Origin: Anarhynchus alexandrinus
Lineage: Eukaryota > Chordata > Aves > Charadriiformes > Charadriidae
Direction of reading: 5' to 3'
Length of the DNA: 64,000 nucleotides
Assembly: GCA_008711295.1 (NCBI GenBank)
Contig: VUYV01000089.1
Span: 1,477,270 to 1,541,269, forward strand
Part shown: positions 10,661-23,300 of the stretch, piece after piece
Layout: the number at the start of each line of letters is the position of its first letter
Numbering within the stretch: position 1 is the stretch's first letter
The notes under the pieces: generated by a model
The model's input: the letters and a program-made list of their open reading frames with translations, nothing else
Told to the model about the DNA's origin: nothing
Database searches by the model: none
Made by a program: the position numbers and the translations under genes

Positions 10661-11383
10661 TTCAGCAACCCTCTGTGAACATGTATTTTAAGCTATTTCT
10701 GTTGATCTGAAATGACATTTGGCTTCCATGCTTTCTTCTCCTCCTAGAAGACAAACAATTCTTATTTTAATGTACCTCCCGGAGTAAGGCAGATTCCAAA
10801 GATGGTTGATTTTGAACTACTTAAAAGGAAATGAAAAAAGATCTTGAAGATACAGTTATTGAATAGTAAAGGTAAAAATGACACAAAGCTGCAATTTAAT
10901 ATTTTCTTTCCCATATCAATGTGTAACCATTCAGGTGACAAGCTTGATTTCTGACACATATTTCAAGATGTGGACACCTGGACTACAACAGTTATTTGAC
11001 TGTATTTTTTAAATGGAAATCTACATTTTTGAACCAAATTAACAATTTTAAGCTTACTTGAAATAGGCCCGGAGCTGTAATTTTTTAGTATCAACCGTTG
11101 ATCCTACATGACATCCAGAAGAATAAACTTTGCTAAGCTAGAGATACAGGAGGTATATTCTCCACTTAGTGCTTCCTCTAGGATCCCTAGTATTCAATAA
11201 ACTGAGCTGAAGAACTGTCAATGTTTTATCCCTCTTTAAGAATGCTCATTTTTTCTCCATTAAATTATTCAGAATAACATAAAGGATATGATCTAAGAGG
11301 TATGTGATACAACAGCGTATGGTTGAAGGTCTCCAAGCCTATAGCTCAGAAGAATTTTTTGAATGATTCATTTGAGCTGGATC
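10661..11383. other. Unassigned AT-rich DNA
   Basis: No gene or transposon recognised. Confidence 0.55.
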
Positions 11384-11545
11384 ATACCAGGCTGAGGGAC
11401 CTAGGCCTCTTCAGCCTTGAAAGGAGAAAGCTCAGGGAGACATTATCACTGTCTACAACTGCCTAACCAGACGATACAGGGACGATGGAGCCAGATCCTC
11501 TTCGGACATGCACCGTAATAGGATGACAGGCAACAAACATGAGCT
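11384..11545 (+). mobile_element. CR1 LINE internal fragment
   Basis: A diverged plus-strand CR1 piece: 'ccaggctgagggacctaggc' followed by 'ctcttcagccttgaaaggag' (LFSLERR code) and 'gataggatgacaggcaacaa'-like sequence near 11517-11533. Both ends fade into unique DNA, and the normal 3' tail is missing. Confidence 0.75.
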
Positions 11546-14500
11546 GGGAAATTATGATTAGGTATAAGGAATAAACATTTTCTACTATGAGGTAAAAACA
11601 TTCGTAGAAAATTGATTCCTTCAAGAAAAAATATGGGGGAGAGGGGCTTAAAATAAATAAAGAATGCTTTTCATTTAAATAGAAAATGTTTACACACCTT
11701 ACATTTTCCTAGCAACAGCGTAATTTTTTTTTTTTTTAATCTACTACTGTGCATAAGAGTGACTAGTCTGATTTAAAATTCACTTAACATACCTTTTGCA
11801 CTCCTGACAACTGATGCACGTACAATATTAGATAAAAATCTGGAAATGTAGCAGGCATGTACTCACATAATAAATTTTACCAGGCAGGCTGAGATAGGAG
11901 ATAACTGGTAATCAAACCTATCAGAACAGCAGATGCGGAGGTTTGGACTGATAAGACTGCAGTCAGTAATGTGGTGCAAGGTGGAGGAGAGTGGACTGGC
12001 AGCCAAAGGCAGGCAGCTACTGGGTACAGAGTAGAACAGATTTATTGGGTCAGAGACCCTGAAAGGTTATCCTGCTCAGCACATGATCAGAGTAAACATT
12101 ATCTCAGCCTCCCTGGAATACCAGTAAATTTGTAAACTATCCAAAAAGTGCAAGTAACTTTACTAGGTGATTACTATTTTCTCTAGTGGATGACCACTAA
12201 ACAGAGTGTTGTGTAAGTATATAGCACATTTTCTGAATTTAAAAGTTAGTCTCCTATCCTTTTTTCCTTCTCTTCCTTCTGTGAGACTGTTGATTACTTA
12301 AACCCATAAACATGTTCAGGTTTATTTTGATTTTAACTTTTTAAACCCAAAGGTACCTGAGGCTATATTGGAGTTATTTTGATGAAACTCCAGTAATATT
12401 TGGCAGGAAGGGTTTCCTCAGTAAGCTATTGATATTCCCTTTATCATAATGGGGATGGGGTGTGGTAGGAAGGATAGAAGCTACAAGAATTTTTGAAAGA
12501 ATGGAAAGGTGATCAGGAATTTAGCAAGTATAAGTTGCCTTTTAAACTAGGATAATGGCAAATACGAGTTTATCAAGACTGCTTTATATGGAATGATAAC
12601 ACAGGTCAACATGCACACATATAGGAGTTGGGTTTAATCATTTAGTAGGAGGATACTGTGTACTAAGAAAGGGAAATGTTTGAGAGGAAAAGGTATTAAT
12701 TGGGCAGAATAAGTATATTCAATTTATAGGGAGTTGTAGAATAGACATTTTCAGCCCTGCACTAGAGATTTCATAGAGCAGGCGGAAGGTCTTTTGAGAA
12801 GAATGCCTGAAACAGTTCAGTGCTTCTTTTCCTAGAAAGCTTCAAACTTCAACAAACAGAAAACACAATAATTTACAATGTGTTTATAGTTGCCTGCATG
12901 TCTATTGCCTAATTCATATCCCTGAAATTTCTGAATGAAGTAGACATCAGTTATCCTTCTTTTAAAATCATAATTACAGTAATTAAAATCTCAAACAAGA
13001 AAGTTTTCACTTTGCTCTTACAGGCTGAAAGTTTAATATGATTGGAATCCCTAAAAAACCCAATCTGTAAACCTCTGAGCTGACCTTACAATTTTTAAGA
13101 GCATGATTTTGAGAATTTCTTAAAAAAATTAGTAATTTGTGTAAATAATGTAGACAGAGACACAAAACTCGGATCTATTGTCTAAGAGAGTTCTGAAAGA
13201 GACCACTAAAGTGCAAAGGTACAGAAAAAAAATCTGGAAATATCATTCATTGTCTGTATTTTAAACAATAATGTCACTTTGTATAGCGCTCCTGGTGGTT
13301 CGCTATGTCTGGACTACATTTTAAACAGAACTACCTGTCTCATACCAAATGCTAGAATTGTTTTGTAAAATGTGTTGTTCCACTTACATTTTTAAAATAC
13401 AAATGCAGATGTATTTTGTAGTTTTATTTGTGATCACCTGTGATTTAGCATGCTTAAGTTATCATTAATTTGTAGATAGCCATAGAAAAGCTAAATAAAA
13501 TTAATGCCCTAGATTATATACACACACAGGATATATGTATACATATAAAATACTAAGGAAAAAAACCCAACATTCGAAGCCTGTAACGGTCTTATGTTAT
13601 GATAATCAAATCATAGACACCTAAGGCTTTAAAACTTAAATTGGATTAAGCCAGGAAAACAGAGGTACACCTTTGCTCTACAAATAGCAGAATTAAGACA
13701 TATGAAAGGCAAATATCTGTTGAAGTTCAAGCTCAGACCCTGTACAGTGATAGAGGGAAGGGCTGCAACTTGTGTTATTGGTTCCTTTTCTATTAGAAAA
13801 GTTTTAAAAAGAATCAAGCTGAGTATTTGTAGCTCTTTCCTCTCTCTGCAGTAAATTTTATCTCACTGAGGCAAGAATAGACATGCTGGCTCTTTTGTGT
13901 TTTGAGTTTTAAGTTTGTGCCAGAAGTGCCAGTGGAATCAGCTTCTCACATTAGAGATAAAATAAATTCTCTGAAGAGCTGAGCCTGTCAAAATAGATGG
14001 AAAAAAATCTTTTGCTGTGTGTTCAAATAATAGATGCAGCATACATAAATAACACTCCAGAACGACCCCAATACTTCTTACATTTAAATTAAGTTTTCTA
14101 GTGACAGACTGGACTTCTGAAAAGTAATACTAGATTGGACAGAGGAAAAGAATTAAGATGTATAAATATTAGAATTTTTATTGTTATCACAAGAAGTTTT
14201 TTGTGCTGAATAATAAGGCAAATACTGATGAGAAAAAGGTCAATGAATATACTGAACTGCAGTTGCCATGGAAACCAGCAATGTCTTTTACCTATGATTA
14301 GATACTGAGATAAATCAGGTACATGTTTGTATGTGTATGCTTGTGGGGGGAAGGTTATTTAGCTTGAAGAAATAATTTCGTGAGACACAGACAAGAAAAT
14401 ATATTATTTCATATTCCATTTACAGACATGCTCTTATTCAGAATTGTCCATCCTCAAAACTGGGGCAGCAATTTAGCTGTTGCAGTATAATAATTTCAGT

Positions 14501-16569
14501 TTGGGAGATATCAACAGCTGTTCTCCAAGGTCAGATGACTCAGCAGAGAAAAATTTCTTAGCAAATAAACTAATTTTAAAAAATGAACTGTCTCTATTTA
14601 AAAACAGAATCCACAAGTGCTTACTGAGGATTATTTATACACGCCTGGCCTCAAATGCTTTTAGGTCGTCAGCTATTTTATGTCAGCACAGATACTTTAA
14701 ATCTGTCCCTTGAACTTGGAATACGTATTTTATTGGTAATATGACTTCACAATAAAAAGTTAGAAACATACTTTTGTCAGTATACTCCTTTGGCACACAT
14801 TCTCAAAAGCACTGTACAAGCACTGATAACTCATTATCTGATTAATTTGTCTGATAAAGCAAGGAATATTTTAGACCAACATAATAAAAAACATCATCAG
14901 CACAAAATATTAATCCTGTGATAAACGTTTATCTAAAATAAGCATTTTATAGGAGAGCATAAAGCTTCTTTCTTGCTGCTGTAAAAACACATTTTTTTCT
15001 TAAAATCAGATAAACAAAACATATCGTTAAGCTTTGGTCAAACTGTAAGTGACCTGGGTGTATGACAGACCTCCCTCTTGTGAGGCAGCCTGCACCAGCC
15101 CCCCTTTCACAAATTCTCTGCATAATGTTGATGGTACAAAAGACTCATAGCTACCATTAAAGGTTGCATTTTATTATTTTTCCATCTTTGCAGCTACCAG
15201 CATGTTCTTCATACTGAAAGTGGAGAGGGAGCACAGACACTTTTTGTTTCTTCAGTTCTGTGCCCCTGCAGAACTACATCCTGCCAGGGTAAACTTCTAC
15301 CAAATAGCTAATACTGTAACCACAGCAGGCTGCAAAAAGTCACCTTTATTAGGCTTTGACAGGGTAAAGTAAAATCCAAATTTGAAAATATTTCTTTGGT
15401 TCTGTTCCACAAGGGAATTATACATTATTTCATTAAAACAGACATCTTTTTCTTTAAAAAAAGTCATATCTAGGTTTGCATTTTACTACAACTTGTTTGC
15501 ATATGTGCTCACTGTTGCTTATCTTTCAGTTTTGCAATAATTTAAGAACTGGCCATTTAGTGAGCATATCATAGAAAGTAATTCTGCTATTGTCAATAAT
15601 GTTCTTCTGTGGTGAATTTCCCAGCCCACAGAACCATGCTGGTTTGGATCCCAGCATACTGGAAATGTTAAAAAACTCTGCTGATGGCCCACGAGATAGT
15701 TGACAGTGATATGGACTCTACTGGAAGGTGTAATACTGAAGTTGTAGAGCACATTAAAAAAATTATTATTGTATTTTCCCAATAACAGCCATATTATCAA
15801 TTGCACTATTGATCTTATTCTGCTGTTTCACTCAAATCAGGACAGTGATAAACCTCAGAACCTTGACATAGTTTTCATTGCATGGCTGGTTCAGAGTCAG
15901 AATGAGAGTACTCCTTTCTTGGATTATTTGTTATAGATCATAAATTTTATAATTGCAAAAAAATAAATTTATATTAAATGAGAGAAAAAGGTACTATCAA
16001 AGTAATGTCACTTTCTAGGAGAGAACTTCTTCAGCTTTTCCATCAAATATAACTTATTCAAATTCAAGATCACTGTGCCTTTGTATGCATTAAAGATAAT
16101 CAATAAATCCTCCTACTTCTATAGGTACACCAGTGACAGATGATCTGATATTAAGTCAATTTTATCATCCAGTTTTTGCTTTTTATCTCATCATTTCAAG
16201 GATAGTTTCATTACTTGTAACATCACTTAATGCCCATATTTGTAGGTGACAGAGAATTTCCATTACAATCGTAACTTATGATACTATTTTCTTTTCTTCA
16301 GATTTTGGCACAGGAAAATTGCAGTCATTCACTTAAATCTATTATGAAATGGACTTTTACAATAATGAAATAAGAATTTGAAATGAAAAGCAATGCTCAA
16401 AGACCTACAGAGCAGTTACAACTCTAAATGTTGCTTTCAGTATACCATTATCTACATACGAGAAGTAAAATGGAGTTGTGAGGAAGATAACATGTGAGCA
16501 AACAGAAAACCTGAACAGTATTAAACCCCAGAATTATTTGAAAATTCCATTTTTCTGCCACTGAAACTT
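11546..16569. other. Unassigned AT-rich DNA, no recognisable genes or transposons
   Basis: About 5 kb in which I see no coding exon or interspersed repeat. Simple tracts include a T-run at about 11727-11739. A slightly GC-richer patch occurs at about 11930-12080. A near-consensus RFX X-box lies at 14272-14285 and is listed separately. Small open frames here lack any family signature. Confidence 0.5.
14272..14285 (+). promoter_or_regulatory. Candidate RFX X-box
   Basis: GTTGCCATGGAAAC fits the RFX consensus GTNRCC-N(0-3)-RGYAAC at all but one position. RFX sites occur in ciliary-gene promoters and MHC-II promoters and also by chance in any 64 kb. No TATA box, CpG-rich start or exon is visible next to it, so activity is only a possibility. 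Confidence 0.35.
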
Positions 16570-16640
16570 TCACTATACGGTGTCCCCAGAGCCTTCTCTT
16601 CTCCAAGCTGAACAACCCCAGCCCTCTCAGCCTGTCAATG
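16570..16640 (-). mobile_element. CR1 LINE scrap
   Basis: About 70 bp of inverted CR1 coding sequence: 'ccagagccttctcttctcca', then 'agctgaacaaccccagccct', which on the minus strand read the ...[12 protein letters not shown]... segment of ORF2. Both flanks are unrelated to CR1. This is the only transposon relic I see between 11.5 and 30.9 kb. Confidence 0.8.
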
Positions 16641-19600
16641 GACCCTCTAACATCTAAGTCATTATGCAGGAAATAATTCTCAGTTTTCATTTCTCTGAAA
16701 TTTTTACTGTGGTTACCACTCTTAGTAGTAGTAGTAATCTGGCATAATGCCTGAAACTGGACAGAAAAAGGAAACTTTTGCTTTGTAGACGTTTTTGGTA
16801 TTGTGAAATTTTGGATTTTTTAAATAATAAAATTATGAAGGATTACACAGATGGCATTCTAGTGACTTTAGAAGCAAATAATATTGGCATATGTGAAACA
16901 TTACATTTCCTCTGAACACACATGTATAATAGTTGATCTGATGGAATTCAGAAAGGAAAATTTTAGAAAAAGAAAAAATAAAATGAAAATACTATTTTTT
17001 TCTTAGAAGAATTGTTTCTTAGAATTATTACTTAGATATAAAGTCAGAACTACTTTTTCCTAAAAGAAAATAAGTCCTTATTTAGAGGGACTTGTGCTTT
17101 TTGCTGGACTTCTCCATAAAATGTTTGCTTTCCTCAAGCTGTCTAAATCTTCATCAGAATATTTACAAATCTTTTTAGAATAATGGTGTTTTAAACATAA
17201 TAAAATAAACCCTGACATTGCTTAATTTACTGGCGAAGTACATGGAAAAGACAAAGACAACGACAAACTGTCCCTCAAAAGACCTTATACAAAACAAAGC
17301 AAAAGGTCCTCCTTCTTGGTAATTTGTTTCTCTCTGAAGTTGATTCCTCACCCCTATATGTTCTCACCACTGTACTCATTGTTGATGTTATATCAGTGGT
17401 AGAAAATGAGAAGAAAATTAGAAGACAAGATCTGAAAACAATGTAAGATGTTTCAGATACAATAATGTGTAATAGTAGTTTTGACTGGAAAAGAATTGTT
17501 TTCTAACTTCAACAAAAACCCTAATAACTTTATCCTTTGGGAAAGTGTCCTGAAATCCATTTGGCACCTGTAAAAAGAGTCCATATTGCCTCTCTTTCTG
17601 AGGTTGCCACAAGGAAATTGAAGCCAAATAAATTACACGAAGAAGAGTTTTCTACCATTGCAACACAAAAGCTACTAAATGCATTAAGCAAGATGATCCT
17701 AAAAAATGCAAAAAATCTAAACTCTTAATGACTGAAAGTCAAACATCATTCAGTGCATTATTCAACAGAAACAGTGGTTGTTCACTCAACTGATCTTTAC
17801 AAGAAGTTTATTTATTTACTTACACAACAAATTGCTCACTTGACAACTAGCTGTTTGTCCATGCCTGCGGTGCAAACCTCATCCATACCAAATCAAACTA
17901 ATTCTACTAGCTTTGTGTGAACAAGAAAAGAAAGAGTGTTACTGATGTCTCTGTTGAAGGAAAAGCTCCTGTTTGATCTCCATTCTTTTTGAACATTATA
18001 TAATCTACTTGTCAGATTAAACTGCAGAGGAAAATTTTGTAGAAACCAAACAACTCTAATTCTTCTTCTGCACTGAATTAGTTGAAATATGTATTTTTTA
18101 AGCACTTTTTTCAGGTGGTGACTGCTGTTGTATTTTTTCATAGAGGAATGATTTTTGAAAACAACACATGGGGGGCAAGAGCTTTTTTTTTTCCTTCCTA
18201 TATTTTTAGGAAAATGTGATATCTCTGTTAAAGTGACAATGTAAAGAGTAAATATATTACCAATTTGACTCCAACCAGCATGGGCTAATACACTCACAAA
18301 GGTTTGAAGGATTATCTTCCTACCACTTAGTGGGATCCAGCAGTATCTAATCACCACCGGTCTCAGTGTTAGCCTCAGTACCCTCCCATTTTTTCAGCAA
18401 TTATATTTACCATCTGCCCCAAACAGGCTGTTACACTACCTGTAACAGGCTCTGGACGCAACTGGCCTGCTTTGAAGAGCTCCGACACATCTCTGATTGC
18501 CAGCAAGTCCATTTGTAATGAGTTCTCTGGCACTCCTGGCAGCCGCGGTCATGCTGAGTGACAGGTAGGCTGCTTACTGCCCAAAAAGCACCTCTCTCAA
18601 TCAGTCCTTCCAATTGCTCCACATGGTCCTGACAGCACCGCATTTCCTACTGACTGACTCAGAAGTTGGGTGTCCTCAAGTGGTTTCTAGCTAAGGCTCC
18701 TGAGGTGAATAGCAGATCAAAAGCTGGAAAGTTTATAACACATGAGCTATCAAGAATAATTGCAATATTCAAAAGCAACCAAGGAGATAATGATGTTTGG
18801 CCTTAACTTGCCAAACAGAAATGGCAGTCACACTTTCATGCTTGAATTCTTTTTCTTTCATTTTCATTTTGCTTCATATTTTCAAACAGACAAGGACAGC
18901 AGGAAAAGTGGCAAAAAGATAGTAAATATTTGTACTTCTCTTAAAAATCTCTCCCTTTTAATAGAACACACTGGGTAAAACAAAAAAAATAAAATTAAAA
19001 AAAAGTCACTATGTCTTCAAACAATGCAACTTGAAAGCGTGCATTTGGACAAACTATTCCTTTATCCATTCCAGGATTTAGGAAATCTACCACTCCTCTG
19101 GTTCTTCCTTCCTGTGGAAGGATGGGGGGGGAGGAGGCGGGGGGGAGGAAGCCCATACATATATTGGTAGGCTAGTCCTGCCAACCTTTATCAGCATCTT
19201 CACTCTACAAGCAAATTTCAGATTTATGAAGTTATGCTACTTCAGAAACTACAGGAACTGATATTTTATATTTGCCTACTTGTAGGAAACTGCATATAAA
19301 ATTTATACTTTGAGTGCATGAACATTCAGGATACATAAAAATGAATAAGTATGCTTTTTGCCTTGTATTTGTGTTTTAATTGAGAATCAAAGCCAAGCTG
19401 GGAAAACATATCATTGTTTATACAACCACTCAGCTTGACAGGGCAGATGGAAAATTGCACTAAAAATAGAAAGCACTGGAAAGCAGTTCTTGCTGGGTGA
19501 ATTTCAAATAGAGAGATAAGTTAGAGGTGTATGCAACCAGCATAACACAGAAGACCACTGGCTAACAAATACACAGCTTGAACAGGAAAATTTAATAGCA

Positions 19601-20060
19601 ACCTTCAAACAAGTGGAAGTGATAAAAAAGGAATGACAGTCTGAAATGCTTGATTTCTTGCTGAGTAAATCTTTGAGATACATTAATAAAAGTATAGTTT
19701 ATATGAATCATCTCTTAAACTCTTCATTTTTTTCCTAAGTGGCACAGTAAAAAAGATTTAGAAAGGGAGAGAATAAATACTAAATATCGGGAATACAAAA
19801 AATCTCTTGTTACTTATGGAATTTTTTTTTCCAGTCATATGCTTGGTGAACTGCTCCTACTTTTGTTCAGTTAATGAGGCATCCTAGAGGTTTCTGTACA
19901 GAAGAACTGACCTTGGCCACTCAATGTTTTGCTCTGCAACAGAAAAGATCTCCTTTACTGTCTAGACCTTTTTCAGAAAATTCAGTCTGAAATAATATGA
20001 ATTGAAATAGTCAAAGTTTGGAGATGACAAACACGTGGCTTATTTTAGCCTGAAAGCAAA
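16641..20060. other. Unassigned AT-rich DNA with one GC-richer patch
   Basis: No gene is recognised. A GC-richer, CpG-containing patch lies at about 18420-18660, and a 154-codon minus-strand open frame at 17893-18357 without recognisable domains; both are discussed as findings. A G-rich tract lies at 19124-19148. Confidence 0.5.
19124..19148 (+). repeat. G-rich tract with quadruplex potential
   Basis: Runs of G8, G2, G2, G7 and G2 are separated by single bases. Splitting the long runs gives four G-triplets, so a quadruplex on the plus strand is possible. It is isolated in AT-rich DNA with no gene start nearby. Confidence 0.6.
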
Positions 20061-20083
20061 CTGTGAAGGGAACCACTTCACAG
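20061..20083. repeat. 8-bp perfect inverted repeat
   Basis: CTGTGAAG (20061-20068) and CTTCACAG (20076-20083) flank a 7-base spacer. Short enough to be chance, but it lies about 210 bp from the longer hairpin at 20294. Confidence 0.8.
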
Positions 20084-20293
20084 ACAGCAGGTATTTTTCA
20101 AGAAACATCTACTCCACACCTAAACTCACCATATGCCACAAATTACTTCCCAACATCCTTTAACACAGTTTAAACCAACCTTAAAATTCACAACAATAAC
20201 GACATCTCCAGAATTTCCAAGGAAGGAGAAGATCATCCTAATCCCCTAGGTTTCTGAAATACCAGGAAACTTCACTATCTAATTACAAAGTAT

Positions 20294-20324
20294 TTGTCAC
20301 TTTGGCTGTAAACCAAAGTGACAA
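20294..20324. repeat. Perfect 12-bp inverted repeat (hairpin)
   Basis: The arms TTGTCACTTTGG (20294-20305) and CCAAAGTGACAA (20313-20324) are fully complementary with a 7-base loop. No surrounding transposon is recognised. The stem is too short for a typical microRNA precursor. Confidence 0.92.
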
Positions 20325-23300
20325 TCTGTCAAAAGAGAGAGAGAGAATATGGAGAATGGAAACTTTTTGTGATTTATAGATATTACATAGACAGACACAT
20401 ACAGAGGCGTACACACATGCACACACCCTTAACTAATGTCTCTTACATCCTACGTAGTTGATCACTTTCCAGGTTTTGACTTCTTGTAACCACTTCTAAG
20501 TCTAAGATTACATTGACAGAGAGCTATCAAGCTATCTGAAGGTTTTTTTTCCCACTTTTCAGCGTGTAGCTGAATGGATATTAAATGAGATTGGCAAATG
20601 GTAGCCTAAGAAAGATAATAATGAAAATCCTGAAATAGCTGTTAACTTGTAAGAGGAAGAGCCTGCTTGTAGACAGAGAGAGAAAGCCTTTAGATCCTTC
20701 CAGCAGGGGTTGTCTGTATATTACTGCAGGTGATATGAAGTCTGAAAAAGAAGGATCAAATCCTCTGATAGAACAGAAAAGTGTGCGTTTTTTCTTAATT
20801 TACTGACAAACAATTGAATACATAAAAGAAAATGTCAATTATCTGATATCACCAGTGATCTTTTGAATGTTTATAAGAAATACATAACAATATGAAATTT
20901 CTTTATTTTCTTGACTTAAAAATTCCCTTTTGCCTCATCTTATTTCCTGTCTGTCAGACAATTGCTTAAAAAGGCCACCACTGCTAACATGTTTTCAAGT
21001 CACAAACTCCCACCTACCTGGTCAGATGTGAAGATACAGGAGGCCTCACAACAGAACAGAATAAAATTTGAAAGTAGTAGGAGCTCCTTACTATTAAAAG
21101 TACTAAACAACTGTATTCAGAAAATGAAAAAAAAAAAGTAAATAATGCATGGACTACAAAATGTGTTACATATTTTTGTGACTTTCCCTTAGAGAAGCTA
21201 CACAGTCAGTTCTTTCCACTTTCTTCCCTCTGTTGTCTTTTCAGACAGAAGTGAAGGTTCAAACTCTATAACCAAAGCAGGCAGGCATATCATTACTGCC
21301 ACTTCAGTTCACTATGTGAATAGAAACAATTTTTCTAGGTAATTTCGGTAATAATAATATTTATTAAATCAGTCCAGAAATGAAGTAAATTTTCCAGATA
21401 AAGCAGGTGCACAGGCTAGAACAATACTAATGCTTCAAAGCTATTTAAGTGTGGACTAAATGAGCTACAAATAATTTTAAAAATTGTCAATTCGTGTGAG
21501 CAGAATCTGTTTAAAACAGTATTTAACAAAAATATATTAAAAATTGATAATCAATAAAACTAAAAAAGCTAAGAGGGCACACTAAATACAAAAGTTAAAA
21601 ATATTGAACTAATAAAAGTATTATGGAAATGTTCAGGGTTATAACAAAGAAAAAATATTAAGTGTATTAATTCTTATTATTCTGGATAGAAAACACTTGG
21701 GAATACCTTGGATTCTGAAATTATTTTTTTTTTACTGCGAGGTTTTGGGTTTTTTTCACAACCATGGTTTATGAGAATGTTGTACCTTCATTGAATCATT
21801 TCAGACACTCTCAGAACATAAGCACACTTATAAGGCAAACTCTCTATTTCTATTAATCTTTCCTTAAGTAAGAAGAAACCTGTTAAACCAACAACAAGAA
21901 AGAACAATGAGCCCTTCACTGGAATACTATTAGAAAACATTGAGGGAATTTAATTCAAGTATATCATGTATCACTGGAATTTAAATTTGATTCTGGCTCT
22001 TAATTCTCAAATGATATTTAAATTCATTTTTTATGCATACTGTGTAGATAATAATACTATGTTAATAAATTTTGAAGACTGTAACAAACTGTACTTTTGT
22101 GTCCTAAAAAAGAATAGTCAGGTATTTTGAAGAAAATGAGTCATCACTACCATTTATCTGTTTCTTACAATAACTAATTTCACATTTTACAATCTGTCTA
22201 CATAGTCTGAAGTTCATACATTGTGAAATGTGCGGAGGGAAGGCAGCATTCCAGGGGTTAAATTGGATGGGAATGAGGAAGATAATTGTCTTTGAAGGTC
22301 TGCCAGAGCAGACTGCTCATCCCAAGAAAGCTTTTATAGAGAAAAAACAAACCCTAAAATTTCTGCTAAACAAACAACTAAGATTGAAAGAGGTTGCAAA
22401 GCAAAGGATGTTGTCATTGCAAGAAGTTCTACATTTCAGAAAAAAAAAAGTCTAAAAATCATCAAATAAAGAATGCAGACTGCCACAAACGTGTAAACGG
22501 ATGTTTTCTACGCTCAATCCACAACCCACCTCAGCTTTCTAAAATCTGCCAAAATCCCCTGTATATACTGAAATAACTGTGAGTTATTTTAAAATAGTAA
22601 TTTATTTGCAGAAAAAAACAAACCTAATTATCCAAAAATCTGGGGTAAACATGTCAAAAATGGATTTTCAGAAAGGAAAATGAAAGGTGAAACATTTAAT
22701 TTTGGCATTTTAAAGGTGATGTTCTGATTTTTTTTTTTTTCTTAAATAGCTAAAAAGACATTTGCAGGAGAAAAAAACATGAATATGAAAAAAGTTTCCA
22801 TTTCAAAAGCACAAGACTTTTCACAGGAAATTGCATGTATTTTATCTGGGGTATATAATCTTTAGTCTTGTTTGATAAAAAAAAAAATATTATTCTCAGT
22901 AAACCTCTTTCCAGAATATTAAGCCTAAATCATAATTAATAGTGTAGAAGCATTGTTAATCACTGTGTAGAAAGAAAATACCAGATAAACAACTTTCCAA
23001 AGAATTAATTAAAAAGTCCATGCAGAATACCAAGTATAACAAAGATACAATAGAGCATTACACTGAAATTTATATAGATGTGTTACCCCTCCCCCTCCTC
23101 CCCATCTTGCCTTCCTCCAGCCAGTCAAAAAATTATTGAAGTGTCTTGGTAAGAAATTTTGAGTGATTTGGAGTTTTGAGGTATTTAAAATGTCTCATAG
23201 AATATCTTGCTTTGTCTGATGCAGAGGACAAACTGTCAGAAAGATGAGAGGTAGGTGGCAACAGAAACAGTTTCATCTGTGAGTAAAGGGTTATGGAAGT

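Noticed and set aside
22213..22290. C-E-M-C-G-G-K-A-A-F stretch resembling the start of a C2H2 zinc finger
   Set aside because: The following L..H...H part is absent and the finger is out of register; a single partial match is best taken as chance.
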